Shown here: in pieces, positions 27,972 to 36,689 of the stretch
Position numbering within the stretch: the first letter of the stretch is position 1
Layout: each line of letters opens with the position of its first letter
NCBI GenBank assembly: GCA_002840785.1
Contig: PHCH01000025.1
Coordinates: forward strand, 1 to 46,202
Direction of reading: 5' to 3'
Length of the DNA stretch: 46,202 bases
From: Betaproteobacteria bacterium HGW-Betaproteobacteria-4
GTDB taxonomy: Bacteria; Pseudomonadota; Gammaproteobacteria; Burkholderiales; Rhodocyclaceae
Notes under the pieces: model-generated
Database searches by the model: none
Seen by the model: only the letters and a program-made list of their open reading frames with translations
What the model was told of the DNA's origin: nothing
Position numbers and translations under genes: made by a program

Positions 27972-30014
27972 GTGAAAAGCCTCGTCCAGGCCATAGGCAT
28001 GCTGCGTCGCAGCCAGTCGGTCAAGGCTGTGGTGCTGCTTTCGCTGGCCATGATCGCCGCATTGATCATCGGCTCGGCAATACTGTTGGTTGATCTGCAC
28101 ACCAGAGAACTGGCGCACGCCAAAAGCGAAATGGCGAGCTTGAGCCGGATTCTTTCCGAACAGACAACGCGGGCATTTGACGGAATCTCCCTGTCGATTC
28201 GAGCCGGGCAGGAACGCCTTTCGGATCAGGTCGGGCAGGGACTTGCGCTGGATAGTGAGCCGGTTCGGCTTTTACTTCGCGCCAGGACTTCCGGGCTGCC
28301 GCAGGTTAAGTCAATTTTCGTGGTGGACCGTGACGGCATGGCGGTCAACTCGTCGAGAAGTGACTTTGCTTCTTCTTTTTCGGTTGGCCATCGGGATTTT
28401 TTTCGCCACTTCATCAAGGCGACGAACGATGAAATATTCATCTCCCGGCCGGAGCGGGCGCAAATCGATGGCGAATGGACCTATTACCTCGCTGCCCGGC
28501 TTGTCGATGCTTCCGGAGATTTCCGGGGTGTTCTCGTGGCGGCCATCAACATCGAATACTTTGAGTCGTTGTACGAAAGCATTCGCCTGGATTTTGTCAG
28601 CCGCATCCTGTTGCTTAATCGGGACGGAATTCTCATGGCAGGCCAGCGTCAGGACAAGTCGCTGCTCGGGCAAGCTATCGTTCAACCCGGCCTGTTGGAA
28701 CAGATCAAGGACCAGCCGACGGCCGAATTGGTCATGACCAGTTTCGATGCTCAGGGCGGGCGATGGTATGTCGCTTATCAAATGGTGAACGGTTATCCCC
28801 TCATGGTTTCGCCGGCAGTAAATGAGAACGATGCGCTGATACCCTGGCGGCGAGTTGCGCTGCCGATGGTGGGTGGCGTTCTCCTGGTCGTGGCTTTCAT
28901 ATTGCTGGCAACGGGACTGCTGATTCTCGGCCTCCTCAGGAAAGAGCATCTTGAAACGGCGCTCAAGGAGAGTGATGCAAAGCTCCGCTCCATGGTTCAA
29001 TCGGTGCGCGATGCCATCCTGACCGTTGATTCGTCCGGCAACGTCATCTTGTTCAATGTGGCAGCCGAGAAGATGTTTGGTCTTCGGGCAAATGACGTGC
29101 TTGGCTGCAAGATCGAGGACGTCTTATCGAAAAGCCAGCCGAGAGCCTTGGCGCAGGGCTTCATGCGCTATCTCAATGAAGGTCGGCAATCATCTTCCGG
29201 CCTAGCCCTGCTCGGCCTCATTTCTCTGGCGCAAGGGGGCAGGGAATTTCCGGTCGAGTTAAGCCTGTCGTCGACGACTTTTCGCGGCGAAATTCTCGTG
29301 ACGGCGGTATTCCGTGATCTTTCCGAGCGGCAGCGGGCCGAGCACGAATTGATTGAAACCAATCGACAGCTTCAGGCGCTTTCTGCCGCCCAGCAAAATG
29401 TGCGGGAGGAAGAGCGCCTGCGAATTTCCCGAGAACTGCACGACGAATTAGGCCAGTCCCTGACCGGAATCAGAATGGAGGTCTCCTGGCTTGGCAGCCG
29501 TCTCCTGGCCGAGCAGCCCGAACTTGAGAAGAAGGTCGGCGCCATCAAGAAGCTGATCGACGGGAGCATTGCCTCGGTGCGCCGAATTTCTTCCGAACTC
29601 AGGCCCTTGGTGCTCGATGATCTCGGCTTCTCGGCGGCCGCGAACTGGTATGTCAAACAGTTCTCGGAACGAACCGGGGCCAGTGTCAATTTGCGACTCC
29701 CTGAGCAGGACCCGGAAAATGGCAGCACCATTGCCACCGCACTCTTTCGGATTTTGCAGGAGTCGCTGACCAATATTGCCCGGCACGCCAATGCCGGCAG
29801 CGTCGATATTCAGCTCAGTCTTTCCGAAAATCACTGGCTACTCTCGGTCAGCGACGATGGCACCGGTTTTGACGACAAGGCAGCCAAGCACGAGGGTATA
29901 GGCTTGATCGGCATGAGGGAACGCGTGCAGATTCTTGGCGGCGCCTTTAACCTGACAACAGCGCCCGGCGTGGGCACGCGGCTGGAAGTTCGTCTTCCTG
30001 CCAAGTTGTCGTAG
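27972..30014 (+). CDS. Membrane sensor histidine kinase (Cache-PAS-HisKA_3), NarX-like output
   Basis: A 680-residue kinase starting at GTG, with an alternative ATG nine codons later. TM1 (about 20-42) and TM2 (about 295-318) flank a periplasmic Cache-like sensor domain. A PAS domain (about 330-450, ILTVDSSGNVILFNVAAEKM) precedes a HisKA_3 dimerisation helix with RISRELHDELGQSLTGIRME; the phospho-acceptor is His490. The HATPase domain shows ARHANAGSVDI, DDGTGFD and GIGLIGMRERV. The response regulator begins 10 bases downstream. The pair sits directly upstream of the cytochrome conduit genes, suggesting it senses a redox signal or electron acceptor. Confidence 0.9.
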   Translation: MKSLVQAIGMLRRSQSVKAVVLLSLAMIAALIIGSAILLVDLHTRELAHAKSEMASLSRILSEQTTRAFDGISLSIRAGQERLSDQVGQGLALDSEPVRLLLRARTSGLPQVKSIFVVDRDGMAVNSSRSDFASSFSVGHRDFFRHFIKATNDEIFISRPERAQIDGEWTYYLAARLVDASGDFRGVLVAAINIEYFESLYESIRLDFVSRILLLNRDGILMAGQRQDKSLLGQAIVQPGLLEQIKDQPTAELVMTSFDAQGGRWYVAYQMVNGYPLMVSPAVNENDALIPWRRVALPMVGGVLLVVAFILLATGLLILGLLRKEHLETALKESDAKLRSMVQSVRDAILTVDSSGNVILFNVAAEKMFGLRANDVLGCKIEDVLSKSQPRALAQGFMRYLNEGRQSSSGLALLGLISLAQGGREFPVELSLSSTTFRGEILVTAVFRDLSERQRAEHELIETNRQLQALSAAQQNVREEERLRISRELHDELGQSLTGIRMEVSWLGSRLLAEQPELEKKVGAIKKLIDGSIASVRRISSELRPLVLDDLGFSAAANWYVKQFSERTGASVNLRLPEQDPENGSTIATALFRILQESLTNIARHANAGSVDIQLSLSENHWLLSVSDDGTGFDDKAAKHEGIGLIGMRERVQILGGAFNLTTAPGVGTRLEVRLPAKLS

Positions 30015-30024
30015 CGAGGAAAAG

Positions 30025-30675
30025 ATGCAAAAAACACAGGTGCTGCTGGCCGACGACCACGCCATCATTCGCGATGGCTTGAAGCAGATACTGTCCGATA
30101 CCGACGATCTCGTCGTTGCCGGCGAAGCGGCAAACGGTATCGATGTCATGCATCTGGTGCGCGAGCGGAACTGGGGGGTGCTGGTTCTCGACATATCCAT
30201 GCCCGGTCGTAGCGGCCTGGATCTCATCCGCATGATCAAGGACGAAAAGCCGGGGCTGCCCATTCTCATCCTGAGCATGCATCACGAAGAGCAGTACGCT
30301 GTTCGGGCCATTCATGCCGGAGCATCCGGCTATTTGACCAAGGAAAGTGACAGCGAATTACTGTTGGCGGCGATTCGTCGGGTCGCTGCTGGCGGCGTCT
30401 ATATCAGTGAAAAAGTTGCCGAATTGATGGTGCGAGGCATTCGACCCGTGGTCGAAACCTTGCCCCATGACCTGCTCTCGGATCGGGAGTATCAGGTTTT
30501 TCAGATGCTGGTCGCCGGAACGGGGTTGACCGATATAGGCCAGGCGCTTTCGCTGAGCGTCAAGACTATAAGCACTCACAAAACGCACATCCTGCAAAAG
30601 ATGGGGCTGGCCAACAGCGGCGAGCTCATTCGCTACGCCATTACCCACGGATTGGCCGAGCAGAGCGAATATTAG
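30025..30675 (+). CDS. NarL/FixJ-family response regulator
   Basis: A 216-residue regulator. The receiver domain has the acidic pair in LLADDHAIIRDGL, phospho-acceptor Asp56 in VLVLDISMPG and the switch Lys in GYLTKESD. The C-terminal LuxR-type helix-turn-helix runs from LSDREYQVFQMLVAG to LSVKTISTHKTHILQKMGL. It is the cognate partner of the kinase immediately upstream. The next gene on the same strand, 158 bases on, is the first of the electron-transfer cluster, the most obvious target. No convincing binding site was identified. Confidence 0.93.
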   Translation: MQKTQVLLADDHAIIRDGLKQILSDTDDLVVAGEAANGIDVMHLVRERNWGVLVLDISMPGRSGLDLIRMIKDEKPGLPILILSMHHEEQYAVRAIHAGASGYLTKESDSELLLAAIRRVAAGGVYISEKVAELMVRGIRPVVETLPHDLLSDREYQVFQMLVAGTGLTDIGQALSLSVKTISTHKTHILQKMGLANSGELIRYAITHGLAEQSEY

Positions 30676-30833
30676 AAATAGCGAATAGGATTTTTCCTAC
30701 CCCTCTTTTAATCCCGTGCTGATGTTGTGGGGATTGTCGGCCCTCTAAACTTCTATCCAACAAATACGCCTTGATGCTTAGTCATTGAGGATATGGGAGC
30801 ACGGTGTTCCCGGTATTGCTTGGGGGATAGAAA

Positions 30834-31184
30834 GTGAACTTCAGCTTTGCGCGTACTTCTCTGCTTGCCGCTTCTGCGGCAATTTTCATGATCTCCAGTG
30901 CTGCCGTGGCGGCCGTGGATGAAGGCGCCGCCAGGGCACTGGCCAAGAAGAACGACTGCTTCAAGTGCCACGCCGTCGACAAGACCAAGAAGGGGCCTTC
31001 CTACAAGAAAATCGCCACCAAGTACAAAGGCAAGGAAGCCGAGGGCGAAACCAAGATGATCAAGAACATCACGACCGGTCCCAAGGTCAAGCTTGAGGAC
31101 GGCTCGGAGGAAGACCACAAGATCATCGATACCACCGATCAGGCCGAAATCAAGAATCTGGTGCACTGGATCCTCTCGCTCTAA
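30834..31184 (+). CDS. Periplasmic monoheme cytochrome c, MtoD-like
   Basis: Starts at GTG after TTGGGGGATAG. A 116-residue class I cytochrome with a signal peptide of about 26 residues and one heme motif, CFKCH (about residue 42), followed by KKGPSYKKIATKYKGK. It is rich in Lys. Size and single heme resemble MtoD, a periplasmic shuttle encoded with MtoAB in Sideroxydans, but a generic c5-type cytochrome is possible. First gene of the electron-transfer cluster; the decaheme gene follows after 48 bases. Confidence 0.85.
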   Translation: MNFSFARTSLLAASAAIFMISSAAVAAVDEGAARALAKKNDCFKCHAVDKTKKGPSYKKIATKYKGKEAEGETKMIKNITTGPKVKLEDGSEEDHKIIDTTDQAEIKNLVHWILSL

Positions 31185-31232
31185 GAGCGCGTCCGGTTTC
31201 AAGGTGTTGGGCAGGTAACTCAGGGGGTAGCA

Positions 31233-32201
31233 ATGAAACATTGGAAAAAACTATTGATCGTCGGCGCGGCGATAGCTGGATTGGGGCAGTTTGGCGCGGC
31301 GTATGCAGGCAACGATGGGGCGATGGCCAAGGCGGCTGATCGTAGCCTGAAGGGCGATCAGGTCTGTACCGAATGTCACGATGAAAATGACAACAAGGCC
31401 GTTCTCGCGGTTTACAAAGGCAAGCATGGGGTCAAGGCCGATGGCCGTACTCCGGGTTGCCAGACCTGTCACGGCGCCAGCGAGGCGCACGTCAAAAATG
31501 GTCCGAAAAAGGGCGAGGTCGGTGGCAAGCGCGGTGCGGTCGACGTCGTTTTTGGTGCCAAATCGACACTAAGTACCCGTGAGCAGAGCGAAGTCTGTGC
31601 CGGTTGCCACAAGGGCGACAAGCGCACGCACTGGACAGCCAGCCAGCATGACAGCGGCGACGTTTCGTGCGTCAGTTGCCACACCAACCACACGCATCAG
31701 GACAAGGTTCTGAAAAAGGCGACGCAACCGCAAGTTTGCTATACCTGCCACAAGGAGCAGCGTGCCGAAGGTCGCAAGATGTCTCACCACCCGGTGGCCG
31801 AGGGCAAGATTGCCTGTTCCGATTGCCACAACCCGCACGGTTCGGCCGGTCCCAAGCTGTTGAAGAAGAACACGCTGAACGAAACCTGCTTTACCTGCCA
31901 TGCCGAAAAGCGCGGCCCGTTCCTCTGGGAGCATCAGGCCGCGACCGAGGATTGCAGCAATTGCCATACCCCGCACGGCTCGAACATTTCTCCGTTGCTG
32001 AAGTCTCGGGCGCCCTTCCTTTGTACCGAGTGCCACGACGGTCCGCATAACAGCAAGGTGCCGGTTGCGGCCAATGCTGGCGGCACGCAAGCCGGACTGA
32101 CGGCGGTTCCCAGCGAAAACTACACCGGCCGTGGCTGCATGAATTGCCACAGTGTAATTCACGGTTCGAATCATCCTGCTGGCGCGTTGCTGCACCGCTA
32201 A
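31233..32201 (+). CDS. mtoA: MtrA/MtoA/DmsE-family periplasmic decaheme cytochrome
   Basis: A 322-residue protein with a signal peptide ending near GAAYAG and exactly ten CXXCH motifs: CTECH, CQTCH, CAGCH, CVSCH, CYTCH, CSDCH, CFTCH, CSNCH, CTECH and CMNCH. Many are followed by NPHG/NTPHG or NHTH segments that supply distal His ligands. Ten hemes in about 300 residues define the MtrA/PioA/MtoA family, which forms the heme wire inside an MtrB-type barrel. The barrel gene follows after 22 bases. Electron direction (Fe(II) oxidation as in MtoA or reduction as in MtrA) is not decidable; no MtrC/OmcA surface cytochrome is in the window. Confidence 0.93.
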   Translation: MKHWKKLLIVGAAIAGLGQFGAAYAGNDGAMAKAADRSLKGDQVCTECHDENDNKAVLAVYKGKHGVKADGRTPGCQTCHGASEAHVKNGPKKGEVGGKRGAVDVVFGAKSTLSTREQSEVCAGCHKGDKRTHWTASQHDSGDVSCVSCHTNHTHQDKVLKKATQPQVCYTCHKEQRAEGRKMSHHPVAEGKIACSDCHNPHGSAGPKLLKKNTLNETCFTCHAEKRGPFLWEHQAATEDCSNCHTPHGSNISPLLKSRAPFLCTECHDGPHNSKVPVAANAGGTQAGLTAVPSENYTGRGCMNCHSVIHGSNHPAGALLHR

Positions 32202-32223
32202 CCTGGACATCGGGGAAATTATT

Positions 32224-34530
32224 ATGAAAACGCGAAATGAGAAACTGCAACGCAGCGCCCTGAGCCTTGCCGTCCATGGCGCTCTGGCCGCGATGTTTGC
32301 CATGCCGCTGATGGTCATGGCGGCCGACGATGAGGTCAGCGTGTTGACTCGTCCGACCAGTTCGGTCGAAGTCGGCGTTGCCGGCGTGTCGGAAAAGTCA
32401 GCCAAGTTTGGCGAATACAACGGCCTCAACGATTCCGGTGCATACGGAATTGCCAATTTCAACATTGGCGGGGGAAGTGCCTACGACGCCTACGATGGTG
32501 GCAACGGCACTTTGCGCTGGGAGATGAACGGTCAGGATCTCGGCACGACGTCGAGGGAGTTCGGCGCCTCGGTCAGCAGCCAGGGTTCCTGGGATGTGCG
32601 TATCGGTTATGACGAACTGCGCCATAACCTTTCGGATACGTTCCAGACACCGCAGGTGGGCAGCATGGGTGGAAACAGATTCACCATGCCGGCGACTTTC
32701 GGCACGGTGAACGCGCAGTCAAATCCGAGTACCCGGACGTTGGACGCCAACCAGCTTGCCGCATTTCATACCGAGGAAGTGGGAAGCACCCGCAAGAACA
32801 CGTCCTTGGGGGCCGGTTATCATTTTTCTCCGCAGCTCAGCATTCGCTTTGACTACAACCATCTCGACCAGTCTGGAGCAAAACTGATCGGGACTGGGGC
32901 CCAGGGTGGGCAGGCTACGCCGTATGGTGCGACCTGGCGGGCCGAATCAAATAACATATTGATGAATCCGACCAATTACAAAACGGATAGCTTCAATCTG
33001 GCGCTGAACTGGGTCGGCGACAAGGGCCACCTGACCGCAGGCTATTACGGGTCGATTTTCCGGGACGGCTATGACCGTGTGACCTGGGAAAATGCCATGG
33101 TGAGCAACGGTACGACGATTTGCGCTTCGGGCGGTTCCTGTACCTATCAAACCAATACGCTGAGTACGGCGCCGAGTAACAGTTTCCACCAACTGAACCT
33201 GTCTGGCGGCTATGCCTTTTCGTCGGCGACGAAATTGGTTGGTGGCCTGTCCTATGGGCAAAGTGAACAGAATGTCGGTTATATCAATGACCTGATGCAA
33301 GGTGGCGTCTTGCCGCAGTCTTCCTTGAATGGGTCGGTGATCAGCACGCATGCCAACCTCAAGCTGACCAACCGGACGACCAAGGATCTGTTGCTGAGCG
33401 CCGGTTTCAAGTACAACGAGCGCGACAACCGCACCTCGTCGAATACTTATAACTACCTGGCCCAAAATAATGCGAATTACACCGGGGTCAATACGCCTTA
33501 CAGCAACAGGAAAGCACAGCTCGAGCTGGCCGGTGATTACCGCATCGGCAAAAAGCAGAGCCTTCGCCTGGCCTATGAGCACGAGTACATCAAACGCTGG
33601 TGCAACAACGTGGTCGGCGGGGCCGAGTGCGTGGCCAGCCCGTCCAGCGACGAGGACAAGCTTGGCCTGACCTACCGCCTGAAAGCCGGCGACAACGTGA
33701 AGCTGAATGTCGGCTATGCTTACGCCAAGCGGAACGCTGAATTCAACCATCTCTACAAGGCGAATACCGGCAACTATGCGGTTGCTGCCACGATCAACGG
33801 CGGCGACTACGCCGGCTACCTTGCTTACCCTTACGCCAGTCGGACGCAGAACATCGTCAAGGCCGGGCTCAATTGGCAAGCAACGGACAGGCTGGATTTC
33901 GGTGTCAGCGGTCGTTATTCATTTGACGAATATGAAGCCACGCTGGGCGTGCAGGATGGCAGTTCAGCCAGTTTCAATCTGGATGCAACTTACACCTACA
34001 GCGAGAACGCCAGCGTTTCAGCCTATGTCAGTTGGCAGAATTCCGAGCGCGACCTGTCGGCGGGGGCGGCTGGCGGGGTTCCGGCGCCGAGCGTGACGGT
34101 GGCGCCGACCAACATCTTCAGCAACCAGCTGAAACAGGATGGCAGCAGTATCGGCCTGAATACCAAGCATGCCTTCCTCGGCGGCAAGCTGGAACTGCTG
34201 GGTGATCTCTCCTACTCGCTCGACAAGTCGCACTATTCGACACAGGTGCCCTACCTGGCTACTTGCGGTGCAACGGGGACGCTGACTTGTGGCGACACGC
34301 CGGACATCAAGGCCGAACTGGTCGCCTTCAAGCTGACGGGGAGTTACCGGATCGACAAGCATGCCAAGGTCGCGCTGGTTTATCTCTATCAGAACCTGAC
34401 CAGCTCGGATTATTACTACAACGGTTACCAGTACGGCTATACGCCGAACCGGGTGATGCCGACCAACGAGCAAGCGCCGAACTACGAAGTCAGCTTCCTT
34501 GGCGCCTCTTACGTCTATAGCTTCCAGTAA
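32224..34530 (+). CDS. mtoB: MtrB/PioB/MtoB-family decaheme-associated outer-membrane beta-barrel
   Basis: A 768-residue protein with a signal peptide ending near MVMAADDE, then a long alternating-pattern beta-barrel with many aromatic girdle residues and a C-terminal Phe-Gln end (GASYVYSFQ), typical of outer-membrane porins. The decaheme-associated family members sheath an MtrA-type cytochrome. The CXXC pair found near the N-terminus of Shewanella MtrB is absent; cysteines occur only in three loop-like pairs (ICASGGSC, WCNNVVGGAEC, TCGATGTLTC). It pairs with the upstream decaheme. A strong hairpin lies after the stop. Confidence 0.9.
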   Translation: MKTRNEKLQRSALSLAVHGALAAMFAMPLMVMAADDEVSVLTRPTSSVEVGVAGVSEKSAKFGEYNGLNDSGAYGIANFNIGGGSAYDAYDGGNGTLRWEMNGQDLGTTSREFGASVSSQGSWDVRIGYDELRHNLSDTFQTPQVGSMGGNRFTMPATFGTVNAQSNPSTRTLDANQLAAFHTEEVGSTRKNTSLGAGYHFSPQLSIRFDYNHLDQSGAKLIGTGAQGGQATPYGATWRAESNNILMNPTNYKTDSFNLALNWVGDKGHLTAGYYGSIFRDGYDRVTWENAMVSNGTTICASGGSCTYQTNTLSTAPSNSFHQLNLSGGYAFSSATKLVGGLSYGQSEQNVGYINDLMQGGVLPQSSLNGSVISTHANLKLTNRTTKDLLLSAGFKYNERDNRTSSNTYNYLAQNNANYTGVNTPYSNRKAQLELAGDYRIGKKQSLRLAYEHEYIKRWCNNVVGGAECVASPSSDEDKLGLTYRLKAGDNVKLNVGYAYAKRNAEFNHLYKANTGNYAVAATINGGDYAGYLAYPYASRTQNIVKAGLNWQATDRLDFGVSGRYSFDEYEATLGVQDGSSASFNLDATYTYSENASVSAYVSWQNSERDLSAGAAGGVPAPSVTVAPTNIFSNQLKQDGSSIGLNTKHAFLGGKLELLGDLSYSLDKSHYSTQVPYLATCGATGTLTCGDTPDIKAELVAFKLTGSYRIDKHAKVALVYLYQNLTSSDYYYNGYQYGYTPNRVMPTNEQAPNYEVSFLGASYVYSFQ

Positions 34531-34557
34531 TGGTCGCCGGCTGGAAATGAAGGTCGC

Positions 34558-34582
34558 AAAAGGGGGCACCAAGCCCCCTTTT
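34558..34582 (+). terminator. Hairpin terminator between barrel and CbcL-like genes
   Basis: AAAAGGGGGC (34558-34567), loop ACCAA, GCCCCCTTTT (34573-34582): a ten-pair perfect stem ending in four T. It lies before the next gene's start at 34658, so it may only attenuate transcription into that gene. Confidence 0.8.
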
Positions 34583-34657
34583 GCTTTGCCGGGCACTCAG
34601 GCTTGCGGCAAAACGCGGATCACGAAACAAAGCCTGTTTTGTATTTTGGAAAAGAAA

Positions 34658-36613
34658 ATGGATAGCCGAGTCTACTTCAAGGCATTGCTGGCGCTTGTCG
34701 CCGGCGTGTTGTTGCAAACGAGCGTACAGGCCGAGGGGCTGACCGACGCCGCCTGTCTTGCTTGTCACGCGGCGGGAAAGCACAAGATCGAAGTGCCCGA
34801 TGGCGATGACGGGAAGCGTTCGCTTGCTACGGTCAACCCGAAAAATACGGCAAAAAGCGTGCATGCCAGGATAGCCTGCGTTGCTTGTCATACCGACATC
34901 GTCGATGCCCAGGAAAAACACGCCAAGGCCGAGAATGTGGCCAAGCCGGATTGCGCGACCTGTCATACGAAGTTGTGGGAGGAGGCCAAGGCCAATCCGG
35001 CCGGCAAGGAGCGGCTTGGTGTGGTCGCGGAGAATATTGCCGCCTACCAGGCTTCATTCCATGCCCGCCCGGATGCGGATTTCCCGGATCGGCCAAAGGC
35101 GACTTGCGGCGATTGCCATGCGACACATGATTTCGCCGTGCCGAAGAAGGGCACGCCGGAGCGCGAACAATGGCGTCTGAGCATTCCCAAGACCTGCGGC
35201 GAAAAGTGCCACGAAGATCAGCTTGAGGATTACGAGGGATCGGTGCATGGCGCCCTGGTCATGGGCAAAGATGACCCGAAAGGGGCGGTCTGCATCGACT
35301 GCCATACGACGCACGAAATCAAGGGCGCCTCGTCGGACCCCTTCAAGCTGAACAACGTCGAGGCTTGCGGCGACTGCCACGAAAAGGAGTTGCACAGCTA
35401 TCGTGACACCTACCATGGCCAGGTCAACAAGCTGGGCTATACCTACACGGCCAAATGTTCGAACTGCCATGGCAGCCACGGCATTGCCAAGGTCGATGAC
35501 CCGGCCTCCAAGGTGCATGTCAACAATCGCCTGAAAACCTGCCGCGAATGCCACAACGAGAAGAAGGGGCTGCCGCTGGCGACTGAAGGCTTTATTTCAT
35601 TCGGGCCGCATGCCAACAGCCACGATTTCGAGAAGTATCCGCAGATGTGGATCGCCACCAAGTTCATGGTGGCCTTGCTGATCGGCGTTTTCGCCTTCTT
35701 CTGGGTGCATTGCGCCCTGTGGTACTACCGCGAATGGCAGGAACGCGGCGGCCATCTGGTCACCAAACACGTCGATACCGAAGCCCTCGGCCTGAAGCCC
35801 GAAAAACACTTCCAGCGCTTCGCCTGGGGCTGGCGCCTCGCTCACCTGGTCTTTGCGCTGGTGACCATGACGCTGGTGCTGACCGGTACTTCGGCGATGT
35901 TCTCGGGCAGTAGCTGGGCGCCGCACGTGGCGGCACTGGTCGGCGGTCCGAAGGTGCTCGGCCTGATCCACCGGGTTGCCGCGGCACTCTTTGTCAGCAT
36001 CTTCCTGATCCACTTTGTCTACGTCATGCAGAAGCTCCTGCGCGACAAGACCTTCCGCTGGTTCGGGCCGGATTCGCTGATCCCCAACTGGAAGGACTTC
36101 GCCGATTGCTGGGGCATGTTCAAGTGGTTCTTCGGCAAGGGACCGAAGCCGCAGTTCGAGCGCTGGGCCTACTTCGAGAAATTCGACTACTGGGCCGTGT
36201 TCTGGGGGGTGAATATCATCGGCTGGAGCGGCTTGATGCTGGCCTTGCCGCACGTCACGGCGGCCTACCTGCCGGGCTGGGTGTTCAACGTGGCAACGCT
36301 GGTGCACGGTGAAGAAGCCTTCCTGGCGGCTGTCTTCCTCTTTACGGTGCATTTCTTCAACAACCACTTCCGGCCGGACAAGTTGCCACCGCCGGATGTC
36401 GTGATGTTCACCGGGACCCAGACCATCGACGAGTTCCGCAAGGATCACCCGGCGCACTATCGGCGCATGGTGGAAACCGGCGAGCTGGAAAAATATCTGG
36501 TCGATGCGCCGTCGAAGCAGATGCATCTCGGCTCGGTGATCCTCGGCATCGTGCTGATCAGCGTCGGCCTCGGGTTGCTGGTGCTGGTGACGATCGGCTT
36601 CTTCGGCGGCTAA
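34658..36613 (+). CDS. CbcL-like inner-membrane multiheme c / cytochrome b fusion
   Basis: Start ATG at 34658; the 651-residue protein has a signal peptide (to about VQAEG). The periplasmic half has eight CXXCH motifs (CLACH, CVACH, CATCH, CGDCH, CIDCH, CGDCH, CSNCH, CRECH) plus one CX3CH (CGEKCH, about residue 183). A helix at about 331-352 leads into a cytochrome b561-like membrane domain with His-bearing helices (RLAHLVFALV, LIHRVAAALFVSIFLIHFVY, LVHGEEAFLAAVFLFTVHFF) and a final helix at the C-terminus. A nine-heme c-domain fused to a diheme b-domain matches Geobacter CbcL, a menaquinol-linked oxidoreductase. Here it would connect the quinone pool to the decaheme conduit in place of CymA. 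An uptake-like repeat encodes LATVNPKNTAKSV. Confidence 0.87.
   Translation: MDSRVYFKALLALVAGVLLQTSVQAEGLTDAACLACHAAGKHKIEVPDGDDGKRSLATVNPKNTAKSVHARIACVACHTDIVDAQEKHAKAENVAKPDCATCHTKLWEEAKANPAGKERLGVVAENIAAYQASFHARPDADFPDRPKATCGDCHATHDFAVPKKGTPEREQWRLSIPKTCGEKCHEDQLEDYEGSVHGALVMGKDDPKGAVCIDCHTTHEIKGASSDPFKLNNVEACGDCHEKELHSYRDTYHGQVNKLGYTYTAKCSNCHGSHGIAKVDDPASKVHVNNRLKTCRECHNEKKGLPLATEGFISFGPHANSHDFEKYPQMWIATKFMVALLIGVFAFFWVHCALWYYREWQERGGHLVTKHVDTEALGLKPEKHFQRFAWGWRLAHLVFALVTMTLVLTGTSAMFSGSSWAPHVAALVGGPKVLGLIHRVAAALFVSIFLIHFVYVMQKLLRDKTFRWFGPDSLIPNWKDFADCWGMFKWFFGKGPKPQFERWAYFEKFDYWAVFWGVNIIGWSGLMLALPHVTAAYLPGWVFNVATLVHGEEAFLAAVFLFTVHFFNNHFRPDKLPPPDVVMFTGTQTIDEFRKDHPAHYRRMVETGELEKYLVDAPSKQMHLGSVILGIVLISVGLGLLVLVTIGFFGG
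34826..34858 (+). repeat. Uptake-signal-like repeat, copy 9
   Basis: Core GCTACGGTCAAC, then GAAAAATA and GGCAAAAAG. Inside the CbcL-like gene. Confidence 0.8.
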
Positions 36614-36638
36614 GGGGGCAATTCCCCGGCGCCGATGG

Positions 36639-36663
36639 GGGAGGGATTATTCCCTCCCTTTTT
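36639..36663 (+). terminator. Rho-independent terminator of the electron-transfer cluster
   Basis: GGGAGGGA (36639-36646), loop TTAT, TCCCTCCC (36651-36658), then TTTTT. Eight perfect pairs. It sits between the cluster and the convergent isomerase gene. Confidence 0.88.
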
Positions 36664-36689
36664 CTATCCAGCCAGGCAAGCCGGGTAAC

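Noticed and set aside
30698..30704. TACCCCT resembling a NarL heptamer upstream of the cytochrome cluster
   Set aside because: A single 7-mer without an inverted partner is not evidence of a binding site.
31326..31358. Minus-strand GCTACGATCAGC in the decaheme gene as a repeat copy
   Set aside because: Two core mismatches and no clear A/T tracts.
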